Shown: positions 48,921-57,216, counted from the first letter of the stretch. The stretch: 64,000 nucleotides of DNA from Streptomyces sp. NBC_01723 (GCF_036246005.1 NZ_CP109171.1:6312001-6376000), one strand, 5' to 3'. Made by a program: numbers and translations. Notes: generated by a model not told the origin, from the letters alone.

Positions 48921-49844
48921 GTGAAGCTCGTCACGAGAGCGCAGCTTGGCTGGCCCGCCTCAGCCGCGCCCACCCAGACCAGCACCAAGGGCGTCAAGGT
49001 CCACTACGAGGGCGCCCCGGTCAGCACCAAGCTGCTCAGCGACCACAACGCCTGCATCGCCGAGTGGAAGAACATCCGTAAGAGCCACCTGGCCAACACC
49101 GCCGAGGGCTACAGCGACGTCGCCTACAACTACGCCGCCTGCCCCCACGGCTACCTCCTCGAAGGCCGCGGCCTCCGCAAGCGCACCGGCGCCAACGGCA
49201 ACCAGACCCTCAACCAGGGCCACTACGCCATCGTCGGACTCGTCGGCTCCGAAGGCCTGACGCAGCCCACCGACGCCATGCTCTCCGCGATCCGCGACGG
49301 CATCGAACTCCTCCGCAAGAACGGCGCCGGCACCGAGATCAAGGGCCACCGCGACGGCTACGCCACCGCCTGCCCCGGCGGACCCCTCTACGCCTGGGTC
49401 CAGAAGGGCGCCCCCAGGCCCACCGTCAGCAGCGACAAGCCACCAGCTCAGGAGGACGACGTGCCGCACGCCATCGGCCGCTACGACAGCACAGACCGCA
49501 CCCTCGTCCCCCGCAAGTGGACGACCCTCAGCATCGACGGCGCCGACTTGCTCACCGGCGCCTCCCACTACCAGGCCATGGCCAACGTCCAGGCCGTCCT
49601 GCCGCCCGGATCAACGCTCCAGGGCCGCTTCTACCACCTGCGCAAGGACAACTCCCGCTGGTCCGGCCCGCTCATCGAACGCATCGGCACCGACGGGTCT
49701 ACGTTCGCGGACTTCCACAACTCGGGGTCGGTAGTCGACAGCGAGCGCGTGCGCTTCGAGGTCATCTACTACCCGGCCAAGTCCGACGACCAGAAGTCCG
49801 TCACCATCACCGCCGCGTACTGCCGCGGCCTCTACTGGAAGTAG
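48921..49844 (+). CDS. Endolysin: PGRP-type N-acetylmuramoyl-L-alanine amidase
   Basis: 307 aa, GTG start after GGGGGGG. The amidase domain (about residues 5-165) has GVKVHYEGAP...SDVAYNYAACPHGYLLEGRG and the zinc-ligand region IKGHRDGYATACPGGPLY. A linker (PRPTVSSDKPPAQEDD) leads to a beta-rich C-terminal domain (about 180-307), probably cell-wall binding. Lytic enzyme acting on peptidoglycan; no signal peptide, so it needs the holin encoded next. Confidence 0.9.
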   Translation: MKLVTRAQLGWPASAAPTQTSTKGVKVHYEGAPVSTKLLSDHNACIAEWKNIRKSHLANTAEGYSDVAYNYAACPHGYLLEGRGLRKRTGANGNQTLNQGHYAIVGLVGSEGLTQPTDAMLSAIRDGIELLRKNGAGTEIKGHRDGYATACPGGPLYAWVQKGAPRPTVSSDKPPAQEDDVPHAIGRYDSTDRTLVPRKWTTLSIDGADLLTGASHYQAMANVQAVLPPGSTLQGRFYHLRKDNSRWSGPLIERIGTDGSTFADFHNSGSVVDSERVRFEVIYYPAKSDDQKSVTITAAYCRGLYWK

Positions 49845-49851
49845 AACCTCC

Positions 49852-50214
49852 ATGAAGTTCTTCGGCAGAGAGCCTGCTCTCATCATCGCGGGCGTCTCCG
49901 CGGGCCTGTCCCTGCTGGTCACGTTCGGGTTCGGCCTGTCTGCGGAGCAGGCGGGCGCGATCGTCGCGGTCATCTCCGCGGTGTTCGCCGCCGCCACCGC
50001 CGCGGTCACCCGGCCGATCGCGCCGTCCGCGTTCACCGGTCTCGTCGCCGCTGTCGCCGTACTCCTCGGCGCCTACGGGCTGGACCTGTCCACGGAGAAG
50101 ATCGGCGCCCTGAACGCGGTCGTCCTCGCCGGCCTCGCCCTGCTCACCCGCGGCCAGGTCGCCCCGGCCAGCCCCAGCGCGCCGGCTGCAGCCGAGCCCC
50201 CGCGGACGGTCTGA
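49852..50214 (+). CDS. Holin-like membrane protein
   Basis: 120 aa with three hydrophobic spans (about residues 9-28, 34-52 and 60-78) and a further weak one, short termini, directly after the endolysin. Fits actinophage holins. Confidence 0.78.
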   Translation: MKFFGREPALIIAGVSAGLSLLVTFGFGLSAEQAGAIVAVISAVFAAATAAVTRPIAPSAFTGLVAAVAVLLGAYGLDLSTEKIGALNAVVLAGLALLTRGQVAPASPSAPAAAEPPRTV

Positions 50215-50654
50215 TGCCGTGCCGTGCGGCCCGGCGGCTGTACAAGGCGCTGGGCCGCCGCGGCTGCTTCCTCCTCATCCTGGGCGTCGGCAAAACCTGC
50301 TGGGGCATCAGCTTCCTCGTCGACCCACCCGGCGACCAGGGCCTGGAACTGCTCACGAGCGTGTGCAGCCTCCGGCACTGGGCATGGCTGTGGATCTGCT
50401 GCGGACTCGCTGTCCTGGGCAGCGCCTTCCTGAAAGTCGGCCGTGACAAGCTCGGCTTCCTCGCCGCGCTCGTTCCCCCCATCGTGTGGGCCACCGCCTA
50501 CACCGTCGCCGTCGTAACCGGCGACTACTCACGCGGCGGCTTCGTCGCCATCTGGTATCTGACCTCGCACGTCGGGGTCATCATGTGGGCGGCCACGGTG
50601 CCCGAATACTCGGTCCCCCCAGCTCCGCGGCCCCGGAGAGGTAAGGCCGCATGA
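50214..50654 (+). CDS. Multi-span membrane protein of lysis module
   Basis: 146 aa, TGATG overlap with the holin. Four spans (near residues 17-36, 58-75, 83-103 and 113-130). Candidate second holin or pinholin/antiholin. Confidence 0.72.
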   Translation: MPCRAARRLYKALGRRGCFLLILGVGKTCWGISFLVDPPGDQGLELLTSVCSLRHWAWLWICCGLAVLGSAFLKVGRDKLGFLAALVPPIVWATAYTVAVVTGDYSRGGFVAIWYLTSHVGVIMWAATVPEYSVPPAPRPRRGKAA

Positions 50655-51013
50655 ACGTCGGCGAATGGGCGGGGATCATCACGGCCGCCGGAAGCGTCCT
50701 CGGAGGCGGAGGCTGGTTCGTCTCCCGCGCCACCGTCCGTGCTGGCCAAGCCACAGCCGCAGCAACCGAAGCCGCAGCCCGAGCGAACGCCGCACCAGCG
50801 CAACAGGCCGCCAACCTCGCCGTCCTCGAAGCGACAGTCCGCCGCGTCGACGAAGAGAATGGGCAGCTCCGCGGGAAAATGTCGCGCCTGGAGCGTGTCG
50901 TCAGCGCCTTCGCCTGGACCACCGACCGGTGGGCTCGCCAGATGCTCCGCGCGGGTATCGACCCGGAGCCGACGCATCCTCTGGTCGACGAGTACAACCG
51001 AACTGGAGTCTGA
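50651..51013 (+). CDS. Membrane-anchored coiled-coil protein
   Basis: 120 aa. A short N-terminal span (WAGIITAAGSVLGGGGWFVS), then an Ala-rich helix and coiled coil (VRRVDEENGQLRGKMSRLER). Layout resembles Rz-like or holin-associated proteins. ATGA overlap with the preceding gene. Confidence 0.7.
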   Translation: MNVGEWAGIITAAGSVLGGGGWFVSRATVRAGQATAAATEAAARANAAPAQQAANLAVLEATVRRVDEENGQLRGKMSRLERVVSAFAWTTDRWARQMLRAGIDPEPTHPLVDEYNRTGV

Positions 51014-51015
51014 GC

Positions 51016-51174
51016 ATGCCCGACCCGATCCCGTTGCAGCCCCGGCAGGATCCTGGCGCCGCCGACGCAGGCAGCCTCGAGAAGATGGGCCGCATCGAAC
51101 CCCAGCCCATCCCCGAACCGGCCACCCAGCCGTTCGTCGAACCCGACTGGCCCCCCGAGGACCAGCCAGCATGA
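51016..51174 (+). CDS. 52-aa Pro-rich peptide
   Basis: MPDPIPLQPRQDPGAADAGS start; acidic, Pro-rich; stop just before a strong terminator. Last gene of the late operon. Confidence 0.5.
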   Translation: MPDPIPLQPRQDPGAADAGSLEKMGRIEPQPIPEPATQPFVEPDWPPEDQPA

Positions 51175-51177
51175 CAA

Positions 51178-51208
51178 CGCCCCGCCCTCCATCACGGAGG
51201 GCGGGGCG
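51178..51208. terminator. Bidirectional terminator closing the late operon
   Basis: A perfect 13-bp stem (CGCCCCGCCCTCC) with a 5-nt loop separates the rightward late operon from the convergent leftward lipoprotein genes. Confidence 0.88.
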
Positions 51209-51220
51209 CTTCGTCTGTTT

Positions 51221-51844
51221 TCAGGACGCCAGCTGCTTCTTCACCTCGGCGACGTTCGGACCCGAGTCCGTCGACGGCATCTGCCAGCGGTGGGCTTTCT
51301 CCTCACCGTCGATGTAGATCAGCGTGCCGCCCTTCGCCTGCTCCGCCGTCAGGTCGAACACCTGCGACCGCCACTGCCAGGCGCCAGGCTGCACCGGGTC
51401 GGCGTTGTTGTACTTCTCCATGACCACGTTGAACCCGTTACCGCCGCCGACGTCGATCATCTCTCCGTCCGGAGCCATCCACTTCCAGCCGCCGCCCGAG
51501 ATCGGCGCCGGCTCGTCGGCGGCGACCGCGGTCATCGCCTTGTCCTTCATCGTGACCACGGCGAACATGCCGTTTGCGGCCTTCTCTCCACCGCCCTCCT
51601 CCACGAAGACGACCGTGTCCGGGGTGATCTCCAGGACGCCCGTGCCGCCGTCACCCGTCGTCCGGGCCGGCGTGCCGAACTTCGGGCTCGCCTCCACCTG
51701 CCCTGCCGGCTCCTCGCTCGATGCCGGGGCGGCGGGCGACGACGCCTCGGGCTTGGCGGCGGACTTGTCGTCACCCCCACCGCCACAGGCCGTAAGCACG
51801 GCCAGGAGCAGAACGGCCGTAGCCGCAGAGACGCGTGTGCGCAT
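51221..51844 (-). CDS. Secreted lipoprotein A
   Basis: 207 aa. Signal peptide with lipobox LLLAVLTAC (Cys at about residue 20), an acidic Ser/Pro linker, then a beta-sandwich-like domain (TGVLEITPDTVVFVEEGGGE ... WRSQVFDLTAEQAKGGTLIY) resembling DUF4352-type modules. Start at ATG 51844 after GGGGGAATC. It lies leftward right after the lysis genes, an arrangement typical of genes expressed from the prophage. Confidence 0.85.
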   Translation of the reverse strand: MRTRVSAATAVLLLAVLTACGGGGDDKSAAKPEASSPAAPASSEEPAGQVEASPKFGTPARTTGDGGTGVLEITPDTVVFVEEGGGEKAANGMFAVVTMKDKAMTAVAADEPAPISGGGWKWMAPDGEMIDVGGGNGFNVVMEKYNNADPVQPGAWQWRSQVFDLTAEQAKGGTLIYIDGEEKAHRWQMPSTDSGPNVAEVKKQLAS

Positions 51845-51870
51845 GATTCCCCCTGTCTCAGCCTCGCCCA

Positions 51871-52515
51871 TTACGGGCAGGTCTCCTCGAACTTGACCGC
51901 CGTGAACTCCACCGGCTGGCCGTGCAACGCCGCGCCCGCCGCTGGCCTCTGCGAGCAGACCTGCCAGTTGGACTCCATCAGCACCATCCGGTCGTCGGCC
52001 GACGCATCGTTCACCGTGATCGACGCACCAGAGTCGAGGGCTCCGCGGGCCGCCTTCACCGACTTGCCAGCGAAGTCCGGCATCTTCCCGCCCGCGGCCT
52101 CTGGGGCCTTCTCGTCCTTCGCCGGGCACGTCTCCTCGAGCTTCACCGCGCCGAAGTCCAGGCTGGTGTCGGTCGCCGCCGAGGTGCCCGCCTTCACGTT
52201 CTGGCTGCACACCTTCCAGTTCCGGTCGAAGGCCTGCATCCGGTCCCGACCCAGCGCATCGTGCGAGTCCAGGCTGTAGAAGCCGACCTCCTGCGCCTTG
52301 TCCTGCGCCGACTGCAGGCCCATGCCGACGAAGTTCGGCACGGTCGCCTTCTCGCTGTCGGCGTTGTCGTCCTTCGCGGGCTCGTCGGCCGGCGACTCCG
52401 CGGCCTGAGACGGCGCGCTACTGCTGGACGCCTTGCTGTCATCCGTCGGCTCGCAGGCCGTGGCGCCAGCTGCGGCGGCGCAAAGCAGAACGACCATGAT
52501 GATGCGGGTAAGCAC
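51871..52515 (-). CDS. Secreted lipoprotein B with two PASTA-like repeats
   Basis: 214 aa, GTG start after GGGGGGAATCT. Signal peptide (MVVLLCAAAAGATAC, lipobox AGATAC), a polar linker, then two copies of a PASTA-like module: VPNFVGMGLQSAQDKAQEVG...NWKVCSQ...LEETCP and MPDFAGKSVKAARGALDSGA...NWQVCSQ...FEETCP, each with two Cys. PASTA domains bind peptidoglycan/lipid II, so a cell-surface role such as superinfection exclusion is a reasonable guess. Confidence 0.86.
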   Translation of the reverse strand: MLTRIIMVVLLCAAAAGATACEPTDDSKASSSSAPSQAAESPADEPAKDDNADSEKATVPNFVGMGLQSAQDKAQEVGFYSLDSHDALGRDRMQAFDRNWKVCSQNVKAGTSAATDTSLDFGAVKLEETCPAKDEKAPEAAGGKMPDFAGKSVKAARGALDSGASITVNDASADDRMVLMESNWQVCSQRPAAGAALHGQPVEFTAVKFEETCP

Positions 52516-52607
52516 AGATTCCCCCCGAGTGATGCCAGTACAGGCGGAACACGGTAGAGCAGATGTGAGGGATGTGTGCCTGCGGGTTACCGCTCTGTGA
52601 CACGACC

Positions 52608-52647
52608 GCACCCCCGCTTCCTTGTCGCAATAGGGGAGCGGGGGCGC
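52608..52647 (-). terminator. Terminator
   Basis: Stem CCCCCGCT/AGCGGGGG with a long loop, 16 bp past the stop of the small zinc gene. Confidence 0.6.
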
Positions 52648-52662
52648 TTCGCCGGGCGGGAC

Positions 52663-52839
52663 CTACCGGCCCATCTTGCTCAACTCGGCCGGAGAGAAGT
52701 CCTCGCCACACGTCGTGCACACCTTGTCCCCGGTTTGGGAGCTGAGGTAGTACTCCTTCTCCAGCCGTGGGTGGTCGCACGGGGGAGAGCCCTTGGCTTC
52801 CCATTCCTTCTGAAGACGCGTTGCGTCGGCTGCCTGCAT
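52663..52839 (-). CDS. Small zinc-ribbon protein
   Basis: 58 aa, MQAADATRLQKEWEAKGSPP start, then CDHPRLEKEYYLSSQTGDKV-CTTCGEDFS: a C-x-H...C-x2-C zinc site. This fold is common among tiny actinophage proteins. Codon use is good and a terminator follows. Confidence 0.7.
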   Translation of the reverse strand: MQAADATRLQKEWEAKGSPPCDHPRLEKEYYLSSQTGDKVCTTCGEDFSPAELSKMGR

Positions 52840-52916
52840 GTCGGAAGAGTACGACGGCTTCCTGGCCGGCTTGGGCGCTGCCCCCTTGCCGGACCGGGGT
52901 CGTAGGCTCGCACGGC

Positions 52917-53222
52917 ATGAACGACTCTTGCGATGTGCGCCCCGTCCTCGACCGCATGCTCGCCGCAGCCCGCGAGGGTCTGGGGAGATCCACCTGGCGG
53001 ATCGGCGACCCAGACGAGAGGCTCCTCCTCCCTATCGTCGGCGCGCTCACCGTCCATCTGGGCAAAGAACTGGGCATCGTGGAGGAAGGCTGGGACGCCG
53101 CTCAGACTCGTCGGGTGGTTGCCACAGAGCTGCGCACGGCTGCTCGCCGGCATCCCGCAGGAACGGCTCGCCATCAAGCCTTCCTTGAGGCGGCACAGAT
53201 GGCCGAGGATGGCAACGCCTGA
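52917..53222 (+). CDS. Hypothetical helical protein
   Basis: 101 aa from ATG 52917. CDVRPVLDRMLAAAREGLGR ... WDAAQTRRVVATELRTAARR; all-helical. Little untranslated leader is visible, so the mRNA may be leaderless. Unknown. Confidence 0.6.
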   Translation: MNDSCDVRPVLDRMLAAAREGLGRSTWRIGDPDERLLLPIVGALTVHLGKELGIVEEGWDAAQTRRVVATELRTAARRHPAGTARHQAFLEAAQMAEDGNA

Positions 53223-53271
53223 CGCCGATTCCGGGACGGCGCGCTCTCGATAACATGCCATATCGCGGGCG

Positions 53272-53490
53272 CTATTTGGGGTGATTGTCCGACTCTCCGG
53301 AGGGCTGCGACTCGCCATCGAGAGCCCCCCGTTCGCGCCGTCTCCGGTTCACGTACCGGTGCAGGTCGCTCACGATGACATCGGTCAGCGACCGCCCTTC
53401 CTCCTTCGCCTCCGTCATGGCGGCGCTCCAGAGTTCGTCGGGTACGCGGACGTTACGCAGTGGCGTCTTGCCGGTGGCTGGCCTGGCCAT
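53272..53490 (-). CDS. Ribbon-helix-helix regulator
   Basis: 72 aa. PLRNVRVPDELWSAAMTEAK-EEGRSLTDVIVSDLHRYV is an Arc/CopG ribbon-helix-helix domain (strand VRVP, helix A, turn GRSLT, helix B). It diverges from the 53613 operon; two identical 19-bp repeats in the shared promoter are its likely operators. Confidence 0.85.
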   Translation of the reverse strand: MARPATGKTPLRNVRVPDELWSAAMTEAKEEGRSLTDVIVSDLHRYVNRRRRERGALDGESQPSGESDNHPK

Positions 53491-53506
53491 CTCTCCCCCT
53501 CGGGCG

Positions 53507-53591
53507 TGTAGGTACAGAAACTAGCATCCATCAGGCTTCACTGCTCGACAAGGGGGTTCCATGGGAGTAATCTGTAGGTACAGAAACTAGC
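53507..53591. promoter_or_regulatory. Twin 19-bp operator repeats in divergent promoter
   Basis: TGTAGGTACAGAAACTAGC occurs identically at 53507-53525 and 53573-53591, 66 bp apart. The core CTGTAGGTACAG of the second copy is a perfect dyad. Each copy lies just upstream of one of the two divergent genes. Confidence 0.75.
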
Positions 53592-53612
53592 TGCATGCAG
53601 GAGGAACGAAGT

Positions 53613-54146
53613 ATGGATGCGGAGCGAAGCCGCAAGGCGGCGGAAGCAGCCCAGCAGAAGGCGGACAAGTTGACGACGGAGGCGAAGCAGCGCTCCGAGC
53701 GCGCGTTCGCCATGTACGGCAGGTTCGCCGGGGGGCAACCACTCCTCCCGGGGCACCACTCGTACCGCAGTGCCCGCCGCGCCAAGAACCGCGCCGACGC
53801 GGCTTCCGACCGCGCCATCGACGCCTACAAGGCGGCCGAGCGTGCTCAGGCAGAGGCGAAGTGGACAAAGGCGAAGGCGGACGCGCAATCCGAAATCGCC
53901 GACACCGTCGCCACTCGGTCCCGTCCTTGGGAGCCCGCCGACTTCCAGGTCGGCGACATCGTCACCGTGCGGGTCTTCGAGACCAGCACCAGCACCTACC
54001 GGGTCAAGCGCGTCAACAAGAAGACGCTCACGCTCGATGGCGGTGGCGGCGGCTGGGACGACCCCAAGCGCGAGTACGACCGCGTCCTGTCCCGCACCCG
54101 GGACGGCATCACCATCACCAACCCCGCCGACGGAGACACCGCATGA
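53613..54146 (+). CDS. DUF3560-like protein
   Basis: 177 aa; ATG 53613 has AGGAGG 8 bp upstream, so it is preferred over 53595. Helical N-terminus (AERSRKAAEAAQQKADKLTT) leads to GGQPLLPGHHSYRSARRAKN, the DUF3560 hallmark (G-Q-P-x-L-x-GHHS). The C-terminus (FQVGDIVTVRVFETSTSTYR) is a small barrel. DUF3560 proteins are common on plasmids and phages; function unknown. Confidence 0.82.
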   Translation: MDAERSRKAAEAAQQKADKLTTEAKQRSERAFAMYGRFAGGQPLLPGHHSYRSARRAKNRADAASDRAIDAYKAAERAQAEAKWTKAKADAQSEIADTVATRSRPWEPADFQVGDIVTVRVFETSTSTYRVKRVNKKTLTLDGGGGGWDDPKREYDRVLSRTRDGITITNPADGDTA

Positions 54147-54547
54147 TCCGCGAAGAGAAGTTCCTCATCAGCCGCAAGCCGTTCGCCATCGACCTGTCCA
54201 CCGTCACCGTCGAACGGACCCACCAGCACGACGCCGACTGGCTGTCCGGGAGCTGCCAGGCGGTCTGGTTCCGACGCAAGAACGGCACCACATATGCGTG
54301 CCTCGGCACCTTGCGTCTGTGGGCCCACTGGCTCAGGGACGAGCCGGACGTGTCCAGCCCCGAGGCCATCCTCGCGAACAACCTCGACAGCCGGTACGGA
54401 GGCGACCCAGACGGCCGATGGGATGGCGAGCGCTACTGGGGATCCCAGAAGCCGTTCGAGCAGTCGCTGCACCTAGCGCTGCTCGAACCGATGCTCGCCA
54501 ACTACCCGGAGATTCCCGACGGGTACGACGGCTGGTGGCGGTTCTGA
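54143..54547 (+). CDS. Hypothetical protein
   Basis: 134 aa, ATGA overlap with the DUF3560 gene. FRRKNGTTYACLGTLRLWAH and YWGSQKPFEQSLHLALLEPM; Trp-rich, probably soluble alpha/beta. Unknown. Confidence 0.65.
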   Translation: MIREEKFLISRKPFAIDLSTVTVERTHQHDADWLSGSCQAVWFRRKNGTTYACLGTLRLWAHWLRDEPDVSSPEAILANNLDSRYGGDPDGRWDGERYWGSQKPFEQSLHLALLEPMLANYPEIPDGYDGWWRF

Positions 54548-54565
54548 GGCTGCCCGATGTGCACG

Positions 54566-54596
54566 GTGCCCCGGCTGAAGGAAGCAGCCGGGGCAC
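54566..54596 (+). terminator. Terminator upstream of integrase
   Basis: A perfect 11-bp stem (GTGCCCCGGCT) with a 9-nt loop, insulating the integrase from the DUF3560 operon. Confidence 0.75.
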
Positions 54597-54625
54597 CGCC
54601 CGTACCGTACCCGATCGGAGACCCC

Positions 54626-55642
54626 GTGCCTGACCTCGTTCCGCGACAGCCCGACACCACTCCCGCCGCCTACGACGCTGCGACGCTCGCCGTCCTGGCC
54701 GCCATGGAGAAGGCAGCCGACGAGCACCTCGACAGGATCATCCCCGACAACACGAAGCGCGGCTACGCCAACGACTGGGCGCTCTGGGAAGAGTTCCATG
54801 ACTGGCTCGCCAAACGGACCGGCCACCGCATGCCGTCAGCCGCCGTCACCAGAGGCAACCTCGTCGGCTTCGTTGTCTGGCTCGACACGATCAAGCTCGC
54901 GGCCCCCACGTCGATCGACCGGCGGATCACCGGGGTCACCGTCACCGCGCGAGGGATCGGCGTCGAAGTCGCGAAGGCTGCCACCGTCGCCGCACGCAAG
55001 GCGCTCAAGCCGCTGAAGAACGACCCCGAGCGGCAGGCGCGCGGCCGGGGCAAGGCCGCTGCCGTCACCCCCGAACAACTCCGGCAGATGAACGCCGCCG
55101 TCACCGATGGACTCACCGGACTACGCGACCGCGCCCTCTGGCTCATGGCCTTCGCCATCGCCGGACGCTCCGCCGAAGTCGCCGCCCTCCGCGCCGACAC
55201 CATCGTCCACGTCAGCCAAGGACTCGAAGTTCACGTCCCCGCCGTCAAGGGACGGCCACCCCGAGACGTCGTTGTCGGCTATGGCAAGAACCCCGACACC
55301 TGTCCCGTCCGCGCCTGGCTCACCTGGCGCGCCGCCGCAGGAATCTCCACCGGCCCCGCCTTCCTGCCCATCACCGTCCACGGCCACCTCGGCGACCGCG
55401 CCCTCTCCCCGGAAGCCGTCCGCGAGATCATCGCCCGCAACGCCGAACGCGCCGGACTCTCCGTCAGGCTCACCGGCCACTCGATGCGGGCCGGATTCAT
55501 CACCACCTCTCGACGCGCAGGCAAGCGAGAGGAGAAGATCCGCGAACAGTCCGGCCACGCAGAGAACAGCCCCGCCTTCTGGGGGTACATCCGCGAAGCC
55601 GACAAGTGGACCGACGCCGCATCGGAGGACATCGGACTATGA
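54626..55642 (+). CDS. Tyrosine recombinase/integrase
   Basis: 338 aa from GTG 54626 (CGGAG 5 bp upstream). SAM-like core-binding domain (about residues 20-110: DNTKRGYANDWALWEEFHDW); catalytic domain with Arg in IAGRSAEVAALR (about 180), Lys in VPAVKGR (about 205), H-x2-R in TGHSMRAGF (about 285-288), His in QSGHAENS (about 310) and nucleophile Tyr in WGYIREAD (about 320). All five key residues are present. No arm-binding domain is obvious. It lies 6 kb from the candidate attR, further than usual, so it may be an internal resolvase-type recombinase rather than the element's integrase. Confidence 0.9.
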   Translation: MPDLVPRQPDTTPAAYDAATLAVLAAMEKAADEHLDRIIPDNTKRGYANDWALWEEFHDWLAKRTGHRMPSAAVTRGNLVGFVVWLDTIKLAAPTSIDRRITGVTVTARGIGVEVAKAATVAARKALKPLKNDPERQARGRGKAAAVTPEQLRQMNAAVTDGLTGLRDRALWLMAFAIAGRSAEVAALRADTIVHVSQGLEVHVPAVKGRPPRDVVVGYGKNPDTCPVRAWLTWRAAAGISTGPAFLPITVHGHLGDRALSPEAVREIIARNAERAGLSVRLTGHSMRAGFITTSRRAGKREEKIREQSGHAENSPAFWGYIREADKWTDAASEDIGL

Positions 55643-55968
55643 CGCTGGAGATCCGCCCTGCCGACGAACCTGAACGCTTCGACCTCTACGACGGCGACGA
55701 CCGCATCGGCGAGATCCGACGTGGGGAACTCACGGAGGAGGACACCGCCGAGGGAGAGCCGCCCTACTGGGAGTTCACCATCTGGAGCGTGATGGGGACA
55801 GGCAAGGAGTGGGGCGGGCACAGCCAGAGCTACGACGAGGTCGTCGAGTGGGCACGGGAGGAGTACGAGGAGTTCCTCGCCGAGCGACGCGAGCTGAGCA
55901 AGGGTTCCGCCACCTGGACTACCAGCAGCATCCCGATGGGCGGCAAGCCGGGTTGGCGACGCCGGTAG
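55639..55968 (+). CDS. Acidic hypothetical protein
   Basis: 109 aa, ATGA overlap with the recombinase. FDLYDGDDRIGEIRRGELTE...YDEVVEWAREEYEEFLAER; beta then helix. Unknown, possibly a recombinase partner because of coupling. Confidence 0.65.
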   Translation: MTLEIRPADEPERFDLYDGDDRIGEIRRGELTEEDTAEGEPPYWEFTIWSVMGTGKEWGGHSQSYDEVVEWAREEYEEFLAERRELSKGSATWTTSSIPMGGKPGWRRR

Positions 55969-56032
55969 ACCCCTTCGTGCCGCACTGGCCGCAGGCCCGT
56001 CTCGCATCCCCGTCGAGGCGGGTCTCTCAGGT

Positions 56033-56215
56033 TCAGCCCTTCACCACCGGCAGTTCCCCGGGCCGGACGGGCACCTCGTCGATGTCGGTGACGCCGGCCG
56101 TCTCCAGTTCGGCCCGTCGCCGGTCGGCGGAAACGCGGTCGTAGGCGACGGCGGAGGCCCGCGGGGTGCCGTCGGAGTCGGTCCAGGTGAACGCGTAGCT
56201 GCGCATCGTGGTCAT
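56033..56215 (-). CDS. Small conserved protein
   Basis: 60 aa (MTTMRSYAFTWTDSDGTPRA ... RRRAELETAGVTDIDEV), a beta-alpha mini-fold. An imperfect hairpin around 55998-56022 may end it. Diverges from ku. Unknown. Confidence 0.55.
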   Translation of the reverse strand: MTTMRSYAFTWTDSDGTPRASAVAYDRVSADRRRAELETAGVTDIDEVPVRPGELPVVKG

Positions 56216-56313
56216 GGCCGCATCTTGCCTGGTGGCACTGACAGCGGCGCGGGTGCGATCGCCCCGGCTGCCTCGTAGGCTGTTCCTGCTCGGGGCTGTC
56301 ACGGAGGTTCGTC

Positions 56314-57216
56314 ATGCCCCGAACGATCTGGTCCGGCGCCATCAGCTTCGGCCTGGTCACGGTGCCGATTCATGTGGTCGGCGCGACGGAGGACCACTCA
56401 ATCCGCTTCCATCGCGTGCACCTGGAGGACATGGCCCGGGTGCGGACGCGGAAGGTGTGCGAGCTGGAGGACCGCGAGGTCGCCACCTCGGAGATCGGCA
56501 AAGGCTACGAGGTGGCCCGGGGCATCGTGGTGCCGATCTCCGACCAGGAGCTGCGGGATCTGCCGCTGCCGACCGCCCGCGCGATCGAGATCGTCGCGTT
56601 CATGCCGTGGGAGTCGATTGACCCGATCCGGATCGGCGACGGCTACTACCTGGCCCCGGACGGGCAGGTCGCGGGCAAGCCGTACAAGCTGCTCCGCCAG
56701 GCCCTCGAACGGTCGTCGCGGGTGGCGGTGGCCCGGTACGCCTGGTCCGGGCGGGAACGGTTGGGCCTGCTCCGGGTCCGCGAGGAGGCGATCGTGCTGC
56801 ACGCGATGCGCTGGCCCGACGAGATCCGCGACCCCTCCTCGCTGCTGCCACCTGCCGTGGAGGTGTCGGAGGAGGAGATCGACGGCGCGCTCGCCCTGAT
56901 GGACACGATGGCCCGCGACGACCTTGACAGCCCAGAGTTCCGCGACACGTACACGGAGGCGGTGGCGGAGCTGATCGAGGCGAAGCGCGAGCACCGGGAG
57001 CCAGTGGTCGCACCGGAGCCAGAGGCCGAGTCGGGGCAGCTGGTCGACCTGATGGCCGCACTGACAGAGTCGGTGTCGAAGGCAAAGCAGTCCCGCGGCG
57101 AGGACGCGGGGCACGCGGACGTGCACGAGATGCCGAAGAAGCGGTCCGCGAAGAAGCAGTCGGCGAAGAAGGCTGCGGCGAAGAAGGCGGCGCGGAAGCC
57201 TCGGAAGTCGGCCTGA
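56314..57216 (+). CDS. ku: Ku-type DNA end-binding protein
   Basis: 300 aa from ATG 56314 (ACGGAGG upstream). Starts with PRTIWSGAISFGLVTVPIHV and continues through the bacterial Ku core (VRTRKVCELEDREVATSEIG, KPYKLLRQALERSSRVAVAR). A Lys/Ala-rich tail follows (about residues 270-300, KKRSAKKQSAKKAAAKKAAR), as in actinobacterial Ku. It binds double-strand ends for NHEJ, normally with LigD; no LigD is in this window. Ku is also known from a few mycobacteriophages, where it helps circularise DNA. Confidence 0.93.
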   Translation: MPRTIWSGAISFGLVTVPIHVVGATEDHSIRFHRVHLEDMARVRTRKVCELEDREVATSEIGKGYEVARGIVVPISDQELRDLPLPTARAIEIVAFMPWESIDPIRIGDGYYLAPDGQVAGKPYKLLRQALERSSRVAVARYAWSGRERLGLLRVREEAIVLHAMRWPDEIRDPSSLLPPAVEVSEEEIDGALALMDTMARDDLDSPEFRDTYTEAVAELIEAKREHREPVVAPEPEAESGQLVDLMAALTESVSKAKQSRGEDAGHADVHEMPKKRSAKKQSAKKAAAKKAARKPRKSA

